DNA from: Granulicella sp.
GTDB taxonomy: Bacteria > Acidobacteriota > Terriglobia > Terriglobales > Acidobacteriaceae
Length of the DNA: 6,566 nt
Assembly (NCBI GenBank): GCA_003133205.1
Contig: PKWK01000281.1
Span: 1 to 6,566, forward strand
Direction: 5' to 3'
Part shown: one piece after another, positions 1 to 6,566 of the stretch
How the letters are laid out: each line of letters begins with the position of its first letter
How positions within the stretch are numbered: the first letter of the stretch is position 1
Notes under the pieces: model-generated
The model's database searches: none
Seen by the model: the letters and a program-made list of their open reading frames with translations, nothing else
Told to the model about the DNA's origin: nothing
Position numbers and translations under genes: made by a program

Positions 1-1986
1 ATAACACAGTAGTACTAGGCCGTTCACCGCGGCGACGGTGTAGCAGTAGTTGACGCTAGAGTTTGTCAGCCCCGTATCCGTATAGGACGTGGTTGTTGGG
101 GTGCTAACCTGAGCATACGTTCCGCCGTTCGCCGAACGCTTGACTATATAGTTCGTGGCGCTGCTTGTGGAAGCCCATGAGACGCTAAGCGAGCCACTCG
201 CCACCTGAGCTACGGTCACTCCGGTCGGAGCAGCCGGAAGCGACCCGACTGTGACCGGCGATGTAGAGGTGGCTGTTGTGGGCGTTAGCGTGTAGATCGG
301 GGCACTTGTGGGGTCGGGGATGTAGGTCGCCGTAATCGTATCGTGACCGGCCGCCATAGCTCCCGCAGGAATGGTAAAGGAACTAGCGCCGCTCACGAGA
401 CCGTAGGTGTTGGAGGTGTATCCTCCGCCCGTTAGCGTGACATATCCAGTGGGCGTCGAGTCGCCAGCCGGTCCAGAGACGGTCACTGCGACCGTGAATG
501 GGGTGATGGAATCCACTGACGAGACAGACGGCGTGACCGTTACTGTAGGCACGACGGACTGGCTGGCCGGCGCCTGGATCAGGCTCATCTCCCACAATCC
601 GGGGACATAGAAGCTGCAGCCGTTCTGGCAAACATAGCCAGTTTCTGTCAGCTTGACGTACCGTGCGCTGAAGTTGACGGGGTTGGTGGTGAAACCGTAA
701 GTGATATTGCTGGTGAAGTCGAGCGTTGTGTAGTTCGTGCCGTCGTTGCTGTAGCCGATCGTGTATTTGTAGTACGGCTCGGAGCCCTTGACCATGTACC
801 ACGACAGATCAACTTCCTGAATAGGCTGCACCGAACCAAGATCGACAGTCAGCGAGGTTGGGAAGGTAGTTACACTCGCCGCATTCCAGCGCGAGTTGTA
901 AAGTCCATCCACCGCATAGGACGTCTGACCCGTATACGTGACGACGCCGTTGGTGCCGGTGCTGCTGGTGTCCGCGGCTGTGGCCACGCTGGAGGTCGCC
1001 GTCGAGCCGAGGGCCACGTTCGTCATCGTTGGGAGAGTCAGTACGCCTGTCGTGTTGTCAACGGTGAAAGAAGGATACCAGTTCAGGGTTGCTGTCTGCG
1101 CTGCGCCATCCAGGATTACAGGCAACCACATTTCTCCCGTATCGTGCAGCGAGTTGCCGCCAAGGTGATCGAAGGTCAGGATGTAGGTGTTTACCTGAGT
1201 ACCCTTGATCGTGAAACCGTCGGAGGTCTGCCCGCCGAAGGTCGCGGCGTTGCCAAGGGGTAGCGGGTGTGGGGTCCATCCGGACATCATCTGCGTGCTG
1301 ACGCCATAGCCGCCCTGGCTCGGGAACCACCCGGCTGCCTGCGAGGTAATCAGAAAGTAGGTGCCATCCTTCTTCATGACGACGGGTGCCTCGCGCTGAT
1401 CGTTGATGAAGACCCACGTCGTACCGGCACCGGCATCGATCCCCAAATAATCCGTGGTCATCTTCATGATGGCCATCGAATTGTTTGCAAAGCCGGATCC
1501 GTCATTGTTGGTCCCAAGGTCATTGGAGGCGGTGATAAGGTACGCCGAACCGTCGTCGTCCGCGAAGATATTCTCGTCGCGCGACTGCCAGCCGTTGGGC
1601 TGGAACGTGCTCTGGAGCATATAGGGACCGCACTCCGTGGCAGACTTGAAGACCGCAACCTGCGCTAGCGTGTAGCTGCTGTCATCAAAATGAGCCCAGT
1701 ACACCCAGTAGTCATTGGAGGGGTTGCTGGAGTCTACATGGTGAATGGCGTGCCCTCGCTCCAGGTGGTCGGCTGTCGAATACTGCCCACTGGGAATGTT
1801 GTAGCCGGAGGAACAGTTCTGATTGCCGATTGGATAGCCGTAGTGGTAGTGCTGGCTCTGTACGTTCGTCACTGTGACGGGCTGTGCAGCGAGTGTGCCG
1901 GAAAGGAGGACGAATGTGCAGATGCAAAGAACTAGTCGGACTCTTTGCAGCAGCGCAGGAGCTTGGAACTTGCGATAGAGATACAT
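1..1986 (-). CDS. Secreted family-43-like glycoside hydrolase with discoidin, Ig-like and FnIII domains (3' end outside window)
   Basis: This frame is open without a stop from the ATG at 1986 to the left edge (662 codons), so the C-terminus is missing. Residues 1-34 form a signal peptide (basic residues R5, K6, R15, R17, then hydrophobic 18-29, cleavage near LAA|QP), giving a periplasmic or secreted enzyme. Residues ~40-316 resemble GH43 enzymes of the exo-beta-1,3-galactanase type: a blade ending in WVYWAHFDD (94-102), SRDENIFADDDGSAYL (135-150), REAPVVMKKDGTYFLITS (198-215), WLPVILDG (287-294) and LNWYPSF (301-307). Residues ~322-470 look like an F5/8 type C (CBM32-like) domain, with YAVDGLYNSRWNA, SLTVDLGS and ARYVKLTE. 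Residues ~480-580 are a Thr/Ser-rich Ig-like domain, and ~583 onward starts a fibronectin type III domain. The discoidin domain would bind the glycan. Compared with the family as I recall it, the first blade is short. GH43-like is fairly sure; the substrate (beta-1,3-galactan) is inferred. Confidence 0.85.
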   Translation of the reverse strand, partial: MYLYRKFQAPALLQRVRLVLCICTFVLLSGTLAAQPVTVTNVQSQHYHYGYPIGNQNCSSGYNIPSGQYSTADHLERGHAIHHVDSSNPSNDYWVYWAHFDDSSYTLAQVAVFKSATECGPYMLQSTFQPNGWQSRDENIFADDDGSAYLITASNDLGTNNDGSGFANNSMAIMKMTTDYLGIDAGAGTTWVFINDQREAPVVMKKDGTYFLITSQAAGWFPSQGGYGVSTQMMSGWTPHPLPLGNAATFGGQTSDGFTIKGTQVNTYILTFDHLGGNSLHDTGEMWLPVILDGAAQTATLNWYPSFTVDNTTGVLTLPTMTNVALGSTATSSVATAADTSSTGTNGVVTYTGQTSYAVDGLYNSRWNAASVTTFPTSLTVDLGSVQPIQEVDLSWYMVKGSEPYYKYTIGYSNDGTNYTTLDFTSNITYGFTTNPVNFSARYVKLTETGYVCQNGCSFYVPGLWEMSLIQAPASQSVVPTVTVTPSVSSVDSITPFTVAVTVSGPAGDSTPTGYVTLTGGGYTSNTYGLVSGASSFTIPAGAMAAGHDTITATYIPDPTSAPIYTLTPTTATSTSPVTVGSLPAAPTGVTVAQVASGSLSVSWASTSSATNYIVKRSANGGTYAQVSTPTTTSYTDTGLTNSSVNYCYTVAAVNGLVLLCY

Positions 1987-1992
1987 GAGACG

Positions 1993-1996
1993 CCTC
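1993..1996 (-). promoter_or_regulatory. Ribosome binding site of the GH43-like gene
   Basis: On the minus strand GAGG lies six bases before the ATG at 1986. Together with the good signal peptide that follows directly, it supports this start. No better in-frame start is seen upstream. Confidence 0.6.
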
Positions 1997-2096
1997 GGTT
2001 AGCCAGCTTTAGCTGTCCCGCGAAGACACGGTTATTGAACGCGACTCAGAGAAACACTCTGGGTAGTGATTCCGTAAGTGCCAGAATCTGAAATGA

Positions 2097-2121
2097 CGCG
2101 GGTACAGAGATCGTACCCGCG
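2097..2121 (-). terminator. Hairpin after the receptor gene, possible weak or partial terminator
   Basis: A perfect 9-bp GC-rich inverted repeat (CGCGGGTAC / GTACCCGCG) with a 7-base loop begins 15 bases past the receptor stop codon. On the transcribed minus strand it is followed by TCATTTC, only a weak T tract. It may be a leaky intrinsic terminator, or a 3' stabilising stem that lowers expression of the hydrolase relative to the receptor. I see no clear promoter in the remaining ~110 bases before the hydrolase, so some read-through is likely. Confidence 0.4.
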
Positions 2122-2136
2122 CGAGGAGAAGGGCTG

Positions 2137-5100
2137 TTAGAAGTAGAGTTTGCCAGCCAGCTCGATTTGGCGTGGGTTATTTACCGCAGTGATCGATGAA
2201 CTGCCACTCAGGCGACCAAAAAAGGAGCTGGTCGGAGAGGTGCTGATGCTGCCGAACTGCGCGTGATTGAGCAGGTTGGTCGCGTCCATCCTAAGCTGGA
2301 AGCGCACGGTTTCGGTGAAGTTGAAGTTCTTTCGGATACCCGCCGTCACAGTGTTGACCGGCGGGTTGCGGATATCGCCGAACGTTTGCGGGTAAAGCGT
2401 GTTGCGCACGGTGAAGTCATTGTAGACACCGTTTTTAGCACTGTCTGTGGGTTGGGGTGCCCAGTTGTAACCGGGCAGGCTGGATACGCCAGTCCATGTC
2501 GGATAGGCCTGCAGTTGAGCCACCGTTGTGCTTTTCGTCGGGTAAGCAGCGAATGCCGTGGTGTCGAACCAGGTTCCTGTCTTGCCCTTGGCAACATTGA
2601 TATTCGGAGACTTGTCGCCGCGATAGAACGAACTGTTAGTCGGAAGAACGATAGGTGTGCCGGATTGATAGTTGTAGTTGCCCGTAAACTCCCAGCCACC
2701 TACAACCTGTTCCATCGCAAATCCCGAATTATGCAGGAAGCGCTTGCCCTTGCCGAACGGCAGTTCGTAGATGGGCGTGACCGTATAGTGGAACCGCACG
2801 TCGTTGCTGTAGATCTGCCGCGGTATGTAGAGTTGAATGCTGGTATTCCCCAGGTAGAAGTCCTGGGAGTAGTTGCGGCCCCAGGTGAAAGACTGGAGGT
2901 AGCTGAAGCCGTTCGAGTAACGCCGCTCGAGCTTCGTGAGAAGGGCGTAGTAGGTGGCCGTTCCGTTGCCAGTGGTCTCATTGATATCGCTGTTGACGAG
3001 CGGGTTGGGACGAAGCAGTTGCGAGGCATTCACCGTATTAGAGGTGTACTGGCTTGAACTGGTGGGAAGGCCCGCGACCCCCTTGTATGGATTCGTGACC
3101 GGAGTGTTCCCTGAGAGCGCCTTCCCCGAAGTGTTGTCCACCGGCGCTCCAGTGCTGTCGAACTGTGGACCGAAGGCGGCGAGATAAGCGTTGGCCGGAA
3201 TAGCGTTGGTCGGCGTAGCCAGGGCAAGTCCGTGAGAACGGTTGTATGTCCCGCCGATCTCGAGTAGAAACTTGTGGAACTGCTGCTGAATGCTCGCGCT
3301 TGCTTCGTCCACGTAGATCCGGCCGTAATCGGGATCGGTGAAACCGGTTATGCTCCCGACATTGGTTTGCTCTGCCAGCGTGTTTCCCGTCGGCGCTGTC
3401 AATCCGTTCGGGAATGGGTTGGCGAGAGTAGCTGCCTGCGTGTGGTAATTGTCGTTTGTGGCGGTGTAGAAGGTGTTGGCATCGAAGCCGGTCTGGGCTG
3501 ACTTGTCGAAGCTTGCTTGCACGAAACGACCCAGGCCGCCACGGAGAACCATGTCGGGACGGAATCGGTAGGCGAAGCCGAGACGAGGCTGGAAGTAGCG
3601 ATAACGCGGATCATAGGGTGTGGAAGGCGCACCATGGACCCCATCAAACTCTACCCCGCCCGTTGCGATGAAGGTGCTGGCGGCGGGACGGTAAGTCTGC
3701 AGCAGATTCACGCCGGCGTTCGACGACGACCCACCAACCAGAGTGGCGTAGGCTGCCTGCGAAGGTGTGGTGACAGCCGTCTGCGTGTAAGTCGGGTTAT
3801 ACCGGGTAAGAGCCTTGCCATGCCGCTCGGTGACGTTGGTCTGATAGTCCCAGCGGAGGCCAAAATTAAGCGTCAGCTTCGTAGTCGCACGCCAATCGTC
3901 CTGGAAGAAGCCAGCCATATAGTGCTGTGACCAGAACCCCGTGTTCGCCTGGTAGATCTTGTTGAAACTGGTTTGATAAGGCATGCCCATGTCAAAGCTG
4001 GCCTGGTTCCAGCCATTGCCGACACTCCCCGTGCAGTCGGAAACAGGATTGTGACAGGTCCACGCATTGCTGCCGAAATCGAACTCGCCGCTGGTCTGGT
4101 AAAGAGCACCCGTCCCCTGCTGCTGGATCAGATACTCCATGCCGTACTTGAACGTGTGGTTGCGGTACGTCTGGGTCGCGGTCGCGTTGATGGTTTGGAA
4201 GGTGTCTACGTTATACGAAGCGGCTTGGTTTGTGCCCAGACCGCCGTTCTCCGCGCCGCCCACAACATTTGCCAGCAATGGAATGCCACTGTAAAGGGGC
4301 ATTTGGCTGATGAACGCACTTGACAAGCCAAGCGTGGAGTCGTTGAAGCTACGGGAGGGGCTATAACTACTACCGTAGCTGTTCAAGACGTTGTATTTTA
4401 GATCGAGCAGAAGCTTAGGGCTGACCACGATGTTGTGGTCTAGCGTGAAGGTCTCCTGCCGGCGAGCCTGTATGAGAGCGTTCAGGATGTCACCTGCGAA
4501 TCCGCCGAACGGGTTGTAACTACTCTCTGTCCAGTTGTTGAAGCTTACATTTGCGTACGAGTGGTTGGCGTTGTTCCATGTCTTGTCCAGCCGGATGGCG
4601 GAACTTGTCATCTTGTCGCGCTGCACTTCGCGCTTCTGATAGTTGTTACTGTCAGAGGTTTGGCCATCTCCTGCGTTATCGGGCGGCGGCATGAGCGCAT
4701 AAATGCCTGCGGCGAAGGGGGAGATGCGAGAACTCGGGATCTTGTTCCCCGAAAAGGGCGTACGGTTTCCAGTCGTCGGATCGATAGTCAACGGATCGTA
4801 GATTACGGCCGCATACTTTACACCCGAAGTCACCTGGAAGGACTGGCTGAAGTCGCCTGACCTTTCCGCCATCGTAGGCAGGGACATGAATCCACTGTTG
4901 ACCGGCGCGTTGTTGCGAATGCCGTCGTAGGAGTAGAAGAAAAACGTCTTCTTCCGGCGGCCGTCATAGAGCTTCGGAATCCACACGGGTCCCCCGATGG
5001 TCCCGCCGTACTCGTTATAGTGAACGGCCGGCACGCGTGCCGTCGGAAGCGCCCCGTAAATGTGGGCATTTAGCGAGTTGTTCTGGTTGTACTCATACAA

Positions 5101-5898
5101 ACTACCGTGAAAGTCTTTGGTGCCGCTCTTGCTCACCATGTCCAGCGTGGCCCCACTTTGCCGGCCGATCGAGGCATCATACGCATTAGACACCACGCGG
5201 AACTCGGCGACGGAATCCTGCGGGGGCACAAACGCGACTTGCCCGGCAACGTTCGAGTCGTACGAACCGTCAAGCTGGTACTGCACGGCATAGTTGTTGT
5301 TTTGGGAGCCGCTGCCAGCAACGCTGCCGCTACCATTGACTTGGTTCTGGGAATCGCCAATGTTGGACCATAGGTGCGGCGCGCCGCCATAGCCGTTGCC
5401 CACCAAGCCTCCCGGGGTCAGACCTACCAACAGCGTCGGGACATGCGACTGAGTCGGCAAATCCTCCAACTCCTTGGTTGTTATCACGGTACCCGACACT
5501 GCCGCCGTCGTATCGATCAGGGGAGCTTCGGCGGTTACATTAACTACCTCGGCCACCGTTCCAATCTGGAGTTGCACGTCGGACGTCTTCTGGTCACCGA
5601 CCTGCAGTTCAATCGGTTCGTGCGAGGCGGCCTTGAATCCTGGCGCTTTCACCTCGAACGTGTAGTGCCCGGGAATTAGCGACTGAATGCGCCAGTCGCC
5701 GGCATTATTGGTCGTCGTGGTTTGGGATACGCCTGTTTCCACAGAGGTGACAGTTACCGCGGCCGCCGGTACGACAGCCTTCTCTGGGTCGGTAACCTTG
5801 CCGCCTATCGTCGCTCTCGATTCTTGCCCAAGTGCGCACAAACTTCCCGCGAACAGAAGGAATCCCCCAACTACTGATGCCACCAGTTTGTTTCGCAT
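2137..5898 (-). CDS. TonB-dependent outer-membrane receptor, Oar-like, with carboxypeptidase-regulatory domain
   Basis: The protein imports a substrate across the outer membrane using TonB energy; the substrate is not shown by the sequence, and the adjacent hydrolase suggests a glycan fragment. From the start at 5898 it has 1253 residues, usual for this family. Residues 1-24 are a signal peptide (MRNK, then hydrophobic 5-23). Residues ~28-112 form a carboxypeptidase-regulatory-like beta-sandwich (IGGKVTDPEKAVVPAAAVTV, NNAGDWRI, IPGHYTFEVKAPGF). EVVNVTAEAPLID (117-129) is the likely TonB-box and plug entry, and the plug includes YQLDGSYDSN and ASIGRQSGATLDMVSKSG. The rest is a beta-barrel rich in aromatic and Asn/Thr/Ser residues, ending in KLYF with the terminal Phe typical of barrel insertion signals. 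Cys615 and Cys622 are close enough for a disulfide in a loop. An ATG at 5922 would add eight residues (MRTQERND) before the signal peptide, but the start at 5898 has the far better ribosome site. The gene is intact, with TAA at 2137-2139. No STN domain and no SusD partner are seen. Confidence 0.96.
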   Translation of the reverse strand: MRNKLVASVVGGFLLFAGSLCALGQESRATIGGKVTDPEKAVVPAAAVTVTSVETGVSQTTTTNNAGDWRIQSLIPGHYTFEVKAPGFKAASHEPIELQVGDQKTSDVQLQIGTVAEVVNVTAEAPLIDTTAAVSGTVITTKELEDLPTQSHVPTLLVGLTPGGLVGNGYGGAPHLWSNIGDSQNQVNGSGSVAGSGSQNNNYAVQYQLDGSYDSNVAGQVAFVPPQDSVAEFRVVSNAYDASIGRQSGATLDMVSKSGTKDFHGSLYEYNQNNSLNAHIYGALPTARVPAVHYNEYGGTIGGPVWIPKLYDGRRKKTFFFYSYDGIRNNAPVNSGFMSLPTMAERSGDFSQSFQVTSGVKYAAVIYDPLTIDPTTGNRTPFSGNKIPSSRISPFAAGIYALMPPPDNAGDGQTSDSNNYQKREVQRDKMTSSAIRLDKTWNNANHSYANVSFNNWTESSYNPFGGFAGDILNALIQARRQETFTLDHNIVVSPKLLLDLKYNVLNSYGSSYSPSRSFNDSTLGLSSAFISQMPLYSGIPLLANVVGGAENGGLGTNQAASYNVDTFQTINATATQTYRNHTFKYGMEYLIQQQGTGALYQTSGEFDFGSNAWTCHNPVSDCTGSVGNGWNQASFDMGMPYQTSFNKIYQANTGFWSQHYMAGFFQDDWRATTKLTLNFGLRWDYQTNVTERHGKALTRYNPTYTQTAVTTPSQAAYATLVGGSSSNAGVNLLQTYRPAASTFIATGGVEFDGVHGAPSTPYDPRYRYFQPRLGFAYRFRPDMVLRGGLGRFVQASFDKSAQTGFDANTFYTATNDNYHTQAATLANPFPNGLTAPTGNTLAEQTNVGSITGFTDPDYGRIYVDEASASIQQQFHKFLLEIGGTYNRSHGLALATPTNAIPANAYLAAFGPQFDSTGAPVDNTSGKALSGNTPVTNPYKGVAGLPTSSSQYTSNTVNASQLLRPNPLVNSDINETTGNGTATYYALLTKLERRYSNGFSYLQSFTWGRNYSQDFYLGNTSIQLYIPRQIYSNDVRFHYTVTPIYELPFGKGKRFLHNSGFAMEQVVGGWEFTGNYNYQSGTPIVLPTNSSFYRGDKSPNINVAKGKTGTWFDTTAFAAYPTKSTTVAQLQAYPTWTGVSSLPGYNWAPQPTDSAKNGVYNDFTVRNTLYPQTFGDIRNPPVNTVTAGIRKNFNFTETVRFQLRMDATNLLNHAQFGSISTSPTSSFFGRLSGSSSITAVNNPRQIELAGKLYF

Positions 5899-5907
5899 AT
5901 CGTTTCG

Positions 5908-5912
5908 CTCCT
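5908..5912 (-). promoter_or_regulatory. Ribosome binding site that decides the receptor start
   Basis: AGGAG on the minus strand lies nine bases before the ATG at 5898. The in-frame ATG at 5922 is preceded only by a weak AAGA-like stretch. The site also lies inside the eight-codon extension, which makes that extension less likely to be translated. Confidence 0.7.
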
Positions 5913-5937
5913 GCGTCCTCATTAGTTCTTGCGCCGT

Positions 5938-5970
5938 GTATACGGTTACACAAGGAAAGATTCCGTATAC
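5938..5970. promoter_or_regulatory. Perfect 8-bp inverted repeat, putative operator in the receptor leader
   Basis: GTATACGG (5938-5945) and CCGTATAC (5963-5970) are perfect inverted copies separated by 17 bases. Each contains GTATAC, itself a palindrome, and the two GTATAC centres are 27 bp apart. The element lies just downstream of the predicted transcription start of the receptor gene, where a bound repressor would block transcription. It could instead fold in the RNA as a stem with a 17-base loop. No regulator gene is present in the window to match it to. Confidence 0.45.
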
Positions 5971-5990
5971 AGACTTTGGGTGCGGAGAGA

Positions 5991-6020
5991 AATCTATGCG
6001 TCTGGAGATGCCGATGTCAA
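5991..6020 (-). promoter_or_regulatory. Putative sigma-70-type promoter of the receptor gene
   Basis: On the minus strand a perfect TTGACA (6020-6015) is followed after 18 bases by TAGATT (5996-5991), which matches four of six bases of the -10 consensus. Transcription would begin near 5984, giving a leader of about 85 bases before the ATG at 5898. Acidobacterial promoters are poorly characterised, so this is a consensus match only. Confidence 0.45.
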
Positions 6021-6566
6021 GCTTCTATTTTGGAGAGGAGTCAATCTGAGGGCGCAGCTAAATATCTCCCACATTATCTGGCCACAGGAGGAGTCTTGCC
6101 GATTGCGCGGGCAGTTGTCTGTGCAGTATTGACCTTAACCCTTGTCCTTTTGCGTCGAACTCCCCGGGAGACAGAGATTTCGCCGAGAGGGTAGAGGAGT
6201 GTTGAATCTGATCTAGAAGGGGCTTACCCCTAGAGCACGCCCCATAGTGCAACCTGTCCTTTGTGGTAGACCGAGATCTTCGTTGACGCCGAAACCGCGT
6301 TTTCTCGGACCCTTCCAGCTTCTTCCGCGGTGAACGGACGATGCCGATAAACTCCCTGAGTAGGACGGATATTCTCAATGAATCGGACTCGCATGCTCAC
6401 GCCTTAGAGCGCGCCTGAAACTTTAGGACCCTAACCCGGTTTAAGTAAGATGATGACCTACACTGTTGAACAATGGCGATCTTGCTGATTGATGTTGTGC
6501 CGGTATCGAACGAAAATCACTGTAGTGTGAAGCATGAGAGAAGAAACTAGGGCGTGTTCACACTAT
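6021..6566. other. Apparent non-coding region upstream of the receptor promoter
   Basis: I see no convincing gene here. The only longer open frame on the minus strand (6058-6378, 106 codons) starts with TTG, has a very Arg/Ser-rich composition and no recognisable domain. A short hairpin AGGGG-CTTA-CCCCT lies at 6218-6231, too small to interpret. The far right end carries an inverted repeat described separately. The stretch may be a long upstream regulatory region or the decayed space between two unrelated transcription units; the neighbour to the right is not in the window. Confidence 0.5.
6523..6565. repeat. 9-bp perfect inverted repeat at the right edge
   Basis: TAGTGTGAA (6523-6531) and TTCACACTA (6557-6565) are perfect inverted copies separated by 25 bases. 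The right copy is part of CTAGGGCGTGTTCACACTAT, which runs to the window edge. The function is unknown: it may be an operator for the gene to the right, a hairpin, or part of a mobile-element end. Confidence 0.4.

Noticed and set aside
383..1935. Many short open frames on both strands at the left side, which could suggest a broken gene region
   Set aside because: One minus-strand frame is continuously open from 1986 to 1 and gives a coherent multidomain protein. The short frames are its shadows, so there is no sign of a pseudogene.
2044..2064. Hairpin around CAGAG-AAACA-CTCTG in the gap between the genes
   Set aside because: Only five perfect base pairs form, the extension has a mismatch on the transcribed strand, and no T tract follows. 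It is too weak to call a terminator.
2263..3057. A 264-codon open frame on the plus strand
   Set aside because: It lies wholly antisense to the beta-barrel part of the receptor, has no recognisable domain and no convincing ribosome site. The opposite-strand protein is clearly a family member over the whole stretch.
5832..6194. Plus-strand open frames of 67-120 codons across the receptor start and promoter
   Set aside because: They overlap the receptor signal-peptide region, the ribosome site, the operator-like repeat and the promoter in antisense, and their protein sequences have no recognisable features.
6291..6304. Imperfect palindrome GAAACCGCGTTTTC, resembling a LacI-family operator
   Set aside because: It matches 12 of 14 palindromic positions but lies about 270 bases upstream of the promoter candidate, and its centre is GC instead of the CG typical of LacI-type sites. 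A chance match is likely.
6058..6378. A 106-codon open frame on the minus strand upstream of the receptor
   Set aside because: It starts with TTG, lacks a clear ribosome site, is very rich in Arg and Ser and shows no hydrophobic core or known motif. It is most likely a chance open frame.

Overview
The window reads as accessory carbohydrate-uptake DNA from an Acidobacteriota bacterium, most likely of class Terriglobia (Granulicella, Edaphobacter or Terriglobus type). The assignment rests on the Oar-like TonB-dependent receptor with an N-terminal carboxypeptidase-regulatory domain, a protein type greatly expanded in that class, and on the style of the neighbouring secreted, multidomain glycosidase. 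It is inferred from protein character, not from a marker gene.

Two real genes fill almost all of it, both on the minus strand. Upstream in transcription is a complete TonB-dependent outer-membrane receptor of about 1253 residues (2137-5898). Downstream, after a 150-base gap, is a secreted family-43-like glycoside hydrolase. It starts at 1986 and runs off the left edge with no stop after 662 codons: signal peptide, GH43-type propeller, F5/8-type-C (discoidin) domain, Ig-like domain and the beginning of a fibronectin type III domain.

The 640 bases to the right of the receptor hold no convincing gene. Near the receptor they carry a plausible sigma-70-type promoter (perfect TTGACA, 18-base spacer, TAGATT) and, just downstream of the expected transcription start, a perfect 8-bp inverted repeat built on GTATAC, a likely operator. 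The gap between the two genes holds a 9-bp GC-rich hairpin right after the receptor stop, which could act as a weak or partial terminator.

The working model is that the hydrolase is secreted and trims an external glycan, with galactan side structures of arabinogalactan the best guess, and that the receptor imports a product through the outer membrane. No SusD-like lipoprotein, regulator or inner-membrane transporter is visible here. The most interesting points are the hydrolase, which seems to lack about 40 residues of the usual first propeller blade while keeping a Glu/Glu/Gln active-site pattern, and the promoter-operator arrangement in front of the receptor. I found no RNA gene, CRISPR array or transposase.
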